Source of the DNA: Blastocatellia bacterium
GTDB taxonomy: Bacteria > Acidobacteriota > Blastocatellia > Pyrinomonadales > Pyrinomonadaceae
Assembly (NCBI GenBank): GCA_003175865.1
Contig: PSRF01000015.1
Span: 1 to 5,046 of the forward strand
Reading direction: 5' to 3'
DNA length: 5,046 nucleotides
In this document: positions 1 to 5,046 of the stretch, in pieces
Numbering within the stretch: the stretch's first letter is position 1
How the letters are laid out: each line of letters opens with the position of its first letter
The notes under the pieces: model-generated
Told to the model about the DNA's origin: nothing
The model's input: only the letters and a program-made list of their open reading frames with translations
Database searches by the model: none
Program-made: the position numbers and the translations under genes

Positions 1-2009
1 ACAATCACAGAAACAGATTGCGCTGGGAGATTGACCGTAAGGTTGCGATTCGCGTTCAAGGAGGTCTGTCTTATTGAAATCGCTTGCGGGTTTTGGAAAC
101 TATTGAAGGCGTCAGTAGTAGAAGCTTGAACCGTGTACACGTCAGCATTTAACTGAACAGTAACGCCGTTTAATTTGATGCTGGCCGTTATCGAACTCTT
201 TGCATCCGTGTTCACAGCTTTGATGAAGATCTTTCGACCATCAGCAGTACGAGTGACTGATACATCGAGAACGGGTACTTGCTTTCCTTCCTTACTTGTG
301 TCGAACGTTGGACTAACCACATTCGTGGCCAATCTGTCGCTTCCGGAATAGGTCGCGTACAGTTGGTTGACGAGAAATATCGGCGATACAAAAACTCCAC
401 GGCGATTCGCTTGAATGATTCCGCCGGGCCACCCGTTCACTAGATCCGAGACGGCACTCATCCCAATCAAATCTCCGTTGCGTTCGAAGACGTTCATCAG
501 TCGTGCGCCGTACAGAGCTGATTCCATCGAATACTGACGGTCTTCAGTCAGATCCAATCCCCATTCGTTGATCGCCAGCCTGATCTGTTTGCCGGGAATC
601 ACTTCGCGAATTAGCTGTGCGACCTGCTCATAAAATCTGGCGTAGTGCAGCGGCCTCGCCAATAGATTTCCGAGATCGCCAGCCATTTCACGCCGGCCGT
701 AGTAATGATGAATCGCAAGATAGTCGATGTTCATGCCGGCAGTTTGCAGCACGGTGCGATTCCATTTCATGTCGTTGTCACCGACCGCGATCAACTTAAT
801 CGATGGATCAATTGCACGCATCGCTTTCGCGTAACGATTGAAGTTGCGTGCGTAAGTTTCGGCGTCAGAATGGCCGCGTACCCAATCGCCCCAGATCTCA
901 TTTCCGATCTCCCAAAGCTTCACCGCGAACGGCTCACGATCCCCATTGGCTGCGCGCATTGCTCCGTACTTTGACGTTTCGGAAGCATTGCAGTACTCGA
1001 CCCACGCGGCAGCTTCGGCGACAGTCGCACCACGACCTTCGACGTTTACTGTGATTGATGGCTCAGCGCCCACCGCCCTGGAGAACTTCACGAATTCATC
1101 TGTGCCAAAGTCGCTTGGCTCCTCTTCGTTCTTCCAGGAGAGGTTCTTCCACGTCACACGTGAATCGCGTGGGCCAACACCCCATTGCCAGTGATAGTCC
1201 TGTGCGACGTTGCCACCTGGCCAGCGAATAAACGCCGGCTTCAATAGTTTGATCTGTTCGAATACATCACGCCGCACTTGTCCTGGTGCTGCGTCGGCAG
1301 GCAACAATGAAACTTGGTCCAGCCAGACACGACCATGGCCAGGAAACAGAATTGCGAACCGCGCGAGCGGATCGCTGTGGGAAGGAGTTAGTGTGAACTC
1401 ATACTTATGCCAGTCGCTTTGTAGATTCGTGAGGTTGGCTGTTGCATAAACTGCACCCGAACCACTGTCGGACTCAAGTGCGGCAGTCACACGGCCAATA
1501 TAATTTTCTGCGCGTATCCAGATGTAACCGTTATAGGTTGCGTTTGTCCGAATCGGAATGCCGCTCTGGAAAATTCCATGTCGACTGACGACGCCTTCGC
1601 CTGCGTCGATCCGAATTGAATGCTCCGCAGTTTTCGGATCCGCAATGTCAAACTCGATGTGGCGTGACGTTGGATAAGAGACCGAGCTGTCCCAAACAAA
1701 GTTCAGTGCGTAATCGTCAACACGATCGTCCGGGTAACGTTCCCAGTAGCGTGGTAAGCCGATCGCGTTTGGTGGTCCTTCAAAGCTACGGTCTCGTAAC
1801 AGTTCAGCGTGCAGACCGAACTTCACTCCTTCAAACATGTGCTCGAGGAATTGTCCGTACAAGAGAGGACTGATCTTGTTTTCTACTTTAGTTGCGTCGA
1901 TGGTGACTGTTGCCTGAGGAACTTGTGCACAGACTTGTGAATAGACAAATAAGAGAAGGAGTGATGCCGAAAGAATCCTTGACAGTGAGTTGTGTTGGTC
2001 GTTGCTCAT
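1..2009 (-). CDS. Secreted GH51 alpha-L-arabinofuranosidase with inserted carbohydrate-binding module (3' end cut by window edge)
   Basis: Reading from ATG at 2009 gives 669 codons with no stop before the left edge. The enzyme should release terminal alpha-L-arabinofuranosyl groups from arabinoxylan, arabinan or similar polymers, acting outside the cytoplasm. Residues 1-28 form a signal peptide with a hydrophobic core (about 12-24) and a likely cut after VCA. The catalytic domain starts at about 46 with LYGQFLEHM and is interrupted at about 86-236 by a beta-rich segment resembling CBM4_9, ending in RVWLDQVSLLP. It resumes with IRWPGGN (261-267). WEIGNE supplies the probable acid/base Glu371, HHYYG lies at 434-438, and INEWG supplies the probable nucleophile Glu482. 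A beta-sandwich follows to the edge. The architecture and length of about 670 residues match plant-type GH51 enzymes, so little is missing. An in-frame TAG lies 11 codons upstream. GTG at 2015 is an alternative start, and no clear ribosome binding site is visible. The GH51 call is strong; the exact substrate is inferred. Confidence 0.93.
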   Translation of the reverse strand, partial: MSNDQHNSLSRILSASLLLLFVYSQVCAQVPQATVTIDATKVENKISPLLYGQFLEHMFEGVKFGLHAELLRDRSFEGPPNAIGLPRYWERYPDDRVDDYALNFVWDSSVSYPTSRHIEFDIADPKTAEHSIRIDAGEGVVSRHGIFQSGIPIRTNATYNGYIWIRAENYIGRVTAALESDSGSGAVYATANLTNLQSDWHKYEFTLTPSHSDPLARFAILFPGHGRVWLDQVSLLPADAAPGQVRRDVFEQIKLLKPAFIRWPGGNVAQDYHWQWGVGPRDSRVTWKNLSWKNEEEPSDFGTDEFVKFSRAVGAEPSITVNVEGRGATVAEAAAWVEYCNASETSKYGAMRAANGDREPFAVKLWEIGNEIWGDWVRGHSDAETYARNFNRYAKAMRAIDPSIKLIAVGDNDMKWNRTVLQTAGMNIDYLAIHHYYGRREMAGDLGNLLARPLHYARFYEQVAQLIREVIPGKQIRLAINEWGLDLTEDRQYSMESALYGARLMNVFERNGDLIGMSAVSDLVNGWPGGIIQANRRGVFVSPIFLVNQLYATYSGSDRLATNVVSPTFDTSKEGKQVPVLDVSVTRTADGRKIFIKAVNTDAKSSITASIKLNGVTVQLNADVYTVQASTTDAFNSFQNPQAISIRQTSLNANRNLTVNLPAQSVSVI

Positions 2010-2187
2010 TGTCACGACAGGTGATGTGATTGCTCGATATTCCTAAGAATAAATACCAGCCACGGCTGTCAGGAAGTAGACACCGCAAGGTTTAGAAATT
2101 TTGTGAAAAGCAAGAGCGGTTCCACTCCTAGCGGAGTGAAACTGCCTCTTACGTTTAACAAGCTCTTTAAGCCCGTGGTGTCTCACA
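2010..2187. other. Intergenic spacer between propeller gene and GH51 gene
   Basis: This 178-base gap lies between two genes on the minus strand. Next to the propeller stop it holds a long imperfect hairpin, listed separately. The part closer to the GH51 start should carry that gene's promoter, but I find only a weak candidate: on the minus strand CTGACA is followed after 15 bases by TATTCT, a short spacer for a sigma-70 promoter. A small inverted repeat, TCAC-GACAG-GTGA (about 2012-2024), sits just before the GH51 ATG and could be a minor hairpin in the leader. I see no convincing small gene here. Confidence 0.6.
2112..2150 (-). terminator. Long imperfect hairpin, probable terminator of the propeller gene or REP-like palindrome
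   Basis: The perfect core is CACTCC (2123-2128), loop TAGC, GGAGTG (2133-2138). Outside it, one C/A mismatch (2122/2139) is followed by six pairs including one G.T (2116-2121 with 2140-2145), then a bulged C at 2146 and four more pairs (2112-2115 with 2147-2150). That makes about 16 pairs. The hairpin begins 37 bases after the propeller stop codon. On the minus strand the stem is followed by GCTTTTC, a short T run, which suits a weak intrinsic terminator. On the plus strand no T run follows directly. The T run is short for a classic terminator, and the long interrupted stem also looks like a dispersed palindromic repeat. The structure is seen directly; the function is inferred. Confidence 0.55.
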
Positions 2188-3957
2188 CTATTTCGAATAC
2201 TCCTTGATGGTCATATACCTATCGACTGCAGGCGAGGTGACTGTCTGTACGACTCCGCTGGGCCATTTGACTTGTATCGACTGCGCGGTTTTTGTTCCCA
2301 GACCAACAACAATTCGCGGGTCGTTTGAAGAAAGATAACTACTCGCCGTGCTCACATCGAAGATCTGCTTCGCGCCAGTCGAATCTGTCACGACAACACG
2401 CGTGCCCAATCCTTGCCTGTTGCTTTTAAGTCCGGACAATGAAATCCCGAGCCAGTTATTCTTTGATCCGTTGTTCCGCAGGATAACTGGAGCTCCGTTT
2501 GTCTGTGCGATGACAACGTCAACGTCGCCGTCATTATCCAGATCTCCAAATGCTGCTCCACGTGCAGCAAGTGACATTGTTAGACCCGCAGAATTTGAAA
2601 CGTTGACGAAACCTTTTCCAGTATTGCGCATCAGAATCGGCGTTTGTTTGTAATTGAGGTAACTTGTGCTGCTTTCAATCGTGTCCAGTACATGACCCTG
2701 TGCGACAAAAAGATCGCGCCAACCATCATTATCAAAGTCGACGAAACGCGTTCCCCAGCCAGTGTTGAGCAACGTAATGAGGCCGATACCCGAAACTGAT
2801 GTGCGCGAAGTGAACGTCAGATCGCCACTGTTATGGAAGAGGGGATACGTTTCATTCGACAGCGTTGTGATGAAGACATCGGGAAAACCGTCATTGTCGT
2901 AATCTGCAGCATCAACGCCCATCCCAGCGAAAGTCTTTCCATTGTCGTCGTAACCTGCACCGGATAATAGTGCGACATCTTCGAAGGTCCCATCACCTCG
3001 ATTGTGAAACAGAAACTGTCGCACACTGTCGTTGGCAACAAAGATGTCTGTCAGTCCATCGTTGTCGAAATCTGCGAACGCGATACCGAGACCTTTTCCG
3101 GTTGGATCTGCAATGCCTGCCTTCATGCTCACATCCTCAAACGTGCCGTCCTCTTTTTGATGAAGCAGCGCTGGAGCCACACCTTTGAAATTGTCAGGAT
3201 GACAATACGCGCGCACCGTTGCTCCGCAGGCGAGTGATCCCCGAACGAAGTCCCAATCCATATAGCGCAAGACGAAAAGATCCAGACGTCCATCGCGGTC
3301 GTAATCAAACCAACCCACACTCGTGGCCCAACCACCGGGATTCGCATTAGTCTTCTTCGTAACGTCTTCGAACGTGCCGTCCCCTTTGTTGCGATAGAGT
3401 GTGCCGCCTCCGTAATAGGTTACGTAAAGATCGACATAGCCGTCGTTATCAAAATCGCCGGCGGCGACACCCATTGAATAACCTACACCACGGACGCCCG
3501 CGTGTTCGGTTACATCTTCAAACGTACCGTCGATTTTCTGATGATAAAGACGATTCCAGAAACGCGGGTCTGTCTTATCTGGTTGGGCGTTGGCAGTCAT
3601 CGGGTCTTTGAGTAGGGCGCCGTTCGTGAAGTAAATGTCGAGGCGACCGTCGTTGTCATAGTCGAAGAGTGCGACACCTCCTCCCATGGTTTCAGGAAGA
3701 TACTTCTGGGAAGTTGGTGAGGCTGCATGTTTGAAGTTAATTCCCGTTTGAGTTGTTATATCTGTAAAGGTAATGGGTGAAGGAAACTGTGGCGCAGGAG
3801 CAGGCGGCTTTCGACCAACTGGTCCTGAATCATATGATCGACCGGGATGTGCTGGACTGGGCGAGGGTGTTTGAGCGTGGGCTTGAAAAATAAAGACAGG
3901 ACAGAACACGATGACAAGACTAAAACCGAGGCAGTTTGCTTTGACTCGACTCATCAT
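2188..3957 (-). CDS. Exported CRTAC1-type protein: VCBS/FG-GAP beta-propeller with C-terminal ASPIC/UnbV domain
   Basis: This complete 589-residue protein ends in TAG. Residues 1-28 are a signal peptide (basic MMSRVK, hydrophobic core about 10-25, cut after AHA). A Pro/Ser-rich linker follows (about 30-61). Residues about 62-495 carry seven DxDxDG calcium-binding loops, starting at 99, 168, 218, 296, 352, 407 and 472, most paired with a GDGTFEDV-like strand (about 143, 192, 270, 322). This points to a seven-bladed FG-GAP/VCBS propeller like that of integrin alpha chains. Residues about 516-587 match ASPIC/UnbV, with GLGT and the motif VKWPSG near 563-568. Cys244 and Cys252 are the only cysteines after the signal peptide and could form a disulfide. 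Start: two adjacent ATG codons, 3957 and 3954, either usable; no clear ribosome binding site. The family is usually annotated from sequence alone, with roles in adhesion or ligand binding assumed; no catalytic residues are evident. It is divergent from the TPR gene and upstream of the GH51 gene. Confidence 0.93.
   Translation of the reverse strand: MMSRVKANCLGFSLVIVFCPVFIFQAHAQTPSPSPAHPGRSYDSGPVGRKPPAPAPQFPSPITFTDITTQTGINFKHAASPTSQKYLPETMGGGVALFDYDNDGRLDIYFTNGALLKDPMTANAQPDKTDPRFWNRLYHQKIDGTFEDVTEHAGVRGVGYSMGVAAGDFDNDGYVDLYVTYYGGGTLYRNKGDGTFEDVTKKTNANPGGWATSVGWFDYDRDGRLDLFVLRYMDWDFVRGSLACGATVRAYCHPDNFKGVAPALLHQKEDGTFEDVSMKAGIADPTGKGLGIAFADFDNDGLTDIFVANDSVRQFLFHNRGDGTFEDVALLSGAGYDDNGKTFAGMGVDAADYDNDGFPDVFITTLSNETYPLFHNSGDLTFTSRTSVSGIGLITLLNTGWGTRFVDFDNDGWRDLFVAQGHVLDTIESSTSYLNYKQTPILMRNTGKGFVNVSNSAGLTMSLAARGAAFGDLDNDGDVDVVIAQTNGAPVILRNNGSKNNWLGISLSGLKSNRQGLGTRVVVTDSTGAKQIFDVSTASSYLSSNDPRIVVGLGTKTAQSIQVKWPSGVVQTVTSPAVDRYMTIKEYSK
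2527..3663 (-). repeat. Seven in-frame repeats encoding DxDxDG calcium loops
   Basis: Inside the propeller gene, seven copies of a short block encode D-[FYL]-D-[NR]-D-G followed by x-x-D and a hydrophobic strand. They lie at about 3646-3663, 3439-3456, 3289-3306, 3055-3072, 2887-2904, 2722-2739 and 2527-2544. Starts are 50 to 78 residues apart, as expected for propeller blades with variable loops. The copies resemble each other at DNA level (for example GTCGTT or GTCATT followed by a TC-rich block on the plus strand) but have diverged, so they are old protein repeats rather than recent tandem duplications. Six have Asn at the fourth position; the third has Arg (DYDRDG). Confidence 0.88.
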
Positions 3958-4080
3958 GAAACATTCTAACTGTAGTTTGTTCGAACCGGTTATCCACAGA
4001 TTGCGCGGATTATCTAAGACAAGCTAAGGGAACTGAACGAGAAATCTGTAATTCGTTAATCTCTGGATCATTTCGAAAAT
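3958..4080. promoter_or_regulatory. Divergent intergenic region, presumed promoters of the propeller and TPR genes
   Basis: These 123 bases separate two start codons that face away from each other, so promoters for both genes must lie here or overlap the coding ends. The stretch is AT-rich compared with the genes. Visible elements are an 8-base palindrome TTTCGAAA (4071-4078) just before the TPR start, another TTCGAA (3980-3985), and a DnaA-box-like TTATCCACA. I could not pick a convincing -35/-10 pair for either direction: TAGAAT sits close to the propeller ATG on the minus strand but lacks a partner at proper spacing. The region is assigned from gene layout; individual elements are uncertain. 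Confidence 0.5.
3990..3998 (+). promoter_or_regulatory. Single perfect DnaA-box-like nonamer
   Basis: TTATCCACA matches the consensus DnaA box exactly and lies about 33 bases upstream of the propeller start and 82 bases upstream of the TPR start. It is the only such site I noticed. There is no cluster of boxes, no AT-rich unwinding element and no dnaA or dnaN gene nearby, so this is not an origin. It could be a regulatory DnaA site between divergent promoters, or chance. Confidence 0.2.
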
Positions 4081-5046
4081 ATGTATCGCTCGCAGAAGAG
4101 CATCGTTCTAATCGTGCTCATGTTTTTTTTGGGAATCTCAATTTTTGGCCAAACGCCAACCGGTACCAGCCTCGAGAGACTCCAGGAAGCGGCGACAGCA
4201 ATCAGCCAGGGGCAACTTGTGAAAGCAGAGTCGCTCCTGGATCCTATCCTCCAGGCTTCGCCTCGCGATGCTGATGCCCTGAATCTGCTCGGCGTCGTGC
4301 GCGCTCAGCAACACAAAAACATCGAGGCAGAACAACTGTTTCGCCGTGCTTTGACGTCTTCACCGAATCACGTTGGCGCGCATGTGAATCTGGCCCAGTT
4401 GTATTCGACGACCGGCAGAACCAGGGAGGCACTTCCGATCTTGCTGGCAGCCTACAAACTTGCTCCGGAACGAGCAGATGTCAACCTGGGACTCGCTGCG
4501 ATCTATGAAAGCTCACAAGATTACGAACGTGCACTGCAGCACCTGCGCGCCATTCACCGTACAGAAGCTAATGCAGACTACGATCAACTGTTGCTGAAAG
4601 TGTTGTTGAAGCTAAACCGATTGGACGAGGCTCGAGCATTGGCACTTGAATTTAAGAATTCATCAATGGCCGACGAGGAGGCGCGTGCGCAGTTTGCACT
4701 GCAGTTGGCTGGAGGTGGGTTGGTTGACGAAGCATTGGAAATATTGGGCCAGGGCCGTCGCGATTCTTTTCCAATCATGTATGCGACTGGAGTCATTAAT
4801 GGCGGTGCGAAACGTTATGACGCCGCTGATTCAGCATTAAGTGCCGCACTAATCCTTAAACCTGACGACGTTCAAACGCTACGTGCCATTGCGCGCGTGG
4901 CTCGCGCCCGCGGTGAGCTTGAGAAGTCGCTTTCTTATCTAGTGCGGGCTCGAAAGTTAGCTCCAGATGTTAGCGGAGTACTGTATGACTTCGGAGCTAC
5001 CGCACTTCAAATGAATCTCTATCTCGATGCATTGCCAGTGTTCGAA
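4081..5046 (+). CDS. Exported tetratricopeptide-repeat protein (3' end cut by window edge)
   Basis: The first 322 codons of a gene that leaves the window on the right without a stop. Residues 1-23 form a signal peptide (MYRSQK, then a hydrophobic stretch about 8-22, likely cut after IFG); no lipobox cysteine is present, so a soluble periplasmic or secreted protein is expected. The rest is helical TPR repeats: about 33-62, 66-97 (LLGVVRAQQ then AEQLFRRAL), 100-131 (NLAQLYSTTG then AYKLAPE), 134-165, weaker units to about 225, then 231-263, 266-297 (YLVRARKLAPD) and a unit beginning at about 300 that is cut. TPRs bind other proteins; no catalytic domain is seen, though one could follow beyond the edge. 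ATG 4081 is the first start after an in-frame TAA at 4057-4059. No clear ribosome binding site precedes it. Divergence from the propeller gene suggests a shared context, but a specific partner is not shown by the sequence. Confidence 0.9.
   Translation, partial: MYRSQKSIVLIVLMFFLGISIFGQTPTGTSLERLQEAATAISQGQLVKAESLLDPILQASPRDADALNLLGVVRAQQHKNIEAEQLFRRALTSSPNHVGAHVNLAQLYSTTGRTREALPILLAAYKLAPERADVNLGLAAIYESSQDYERALQHLRAIHRTEANADYDQLLLKVLLKLNRLDEARALALEFKNSSMADEEARAQFALQLAGGGLVDEALEILGQGRRDSFPIMYATGVINGGAKRYDAADSALSAALILKPDDVQTLRAIARVARARGELEKSLSYLVRARKLAPDVSGVLYDFGATALQMNLYLDALPVFE

Noticed and set aside
617..1449. Several overlapping plus-strand open frames of 60-89 codons
   Set aside because: They lie antisense to the GH51 coding frame, which has strong conserved motifs throughout; their translations are low-complexity and family-less.
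2046..2076. Short inverted repeat CAGCC-AC-GGCTG upstream of GH51
   Set aside because: The five-base arms with a two-base loop are too small to be a meaningful hairpin.
1888..2088. 66-codon minus-strand open frame overlapping the GH51 start
   Set aside because: It is another frame of the GH51 5' end and leader. Its translation shows no domain, while the GH51 frame gives a clean signal peptide there.
2348..3611. Plus-strand and alternate minus-strand open frames within the propeller gene
   Set aside because: They are shadows created by the repeated DxDxDG coding blocks; the 589-codon frame explains the region.
2527..3663. Possible CRISPR or tandem DNA repeat array
   Set aside because: Spacing varies from 50 to 78 codons, the units are in frame and encode calcium loops, and DNA identity is limited to the motif.
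3958..4080. Possible replication origin because of the DnaA box
   Set aside because: Only one box, no unwinding element, and no replication genes nearby.
4138..4840. Minus-strand and alternate plus-strand frames within the TPR gene
   Set aside because: They overlap the continuous 322-codon TPR frame with a signal peptide and regular repeats; none has a recognisable product.

Overview
The window carries three protein genes, all predicted to be exported, on a bacterial chromosome segment with roughly balanced base composition. No RNA gene, insertion sequence, CRISPR array or phage feature is visible. The mix of a CRTAC1-type VCBS/ASPIC-UnbV propeller protein, a periplasmic TPR protein and a plant-type GH51 arabinofuranosidase with an inserted carbohydrate-binding module is typical of soil Acidobacteriota, perhaps Blastocatellia. 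Planctomycetota or Verrucomicrobiota are possible. This assignment is inferred from gene content, because there is no marker gene to prove it.

Layout, left to right. Bases 1-2009 (minus strand) hold a nearly complete secreted GH51 alpha-L-arabinofuranosidase. It runs off the left edge with probably only a few C-terminal residues missing, and because its stop lies outside the window it is easy to miss in a closed-ORF scan. Bases 2010-2187 are intergenic and contain a long imperfect hairpin (2112-2150), which is either the terminator of the next gene or a small dispersed palindrome. Bases 2188-3957 (minus) encode a 589-residue exported protein with a signal peptide, a Pro-rich linker, seven DxDxDG calcium-loop repeats and a C-terminal ASPIC/UnbV domain. 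Bases 3958-4080 are a short divergent intergenic region. Bases 4081-5046 (plus) encode the first 322 residues of an exported TPR protein that runs off the right edge.

How they fit together. The propeller gene and the TPR gene are transcribed away from each other from 123 bp and could share control. Both look like extracytoplasmic binding or scaffold proteins. The arabinofuranosidase lies downstream of the propeller gene on the same strand but is separated by 178 bp and the hairpin, so it is probably its own transcription unit. Its likely job is removing arabinose side chains from plant hemicellulose or pectin outside the cytoplasm. None of the three starts has a clear Shine-Dalgarno sequence. 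I see no convincing evidence of a new biological system. The items most worth following up are the hairpin, the divergent propeller/TPR pair and the missing ribosome binding sites.
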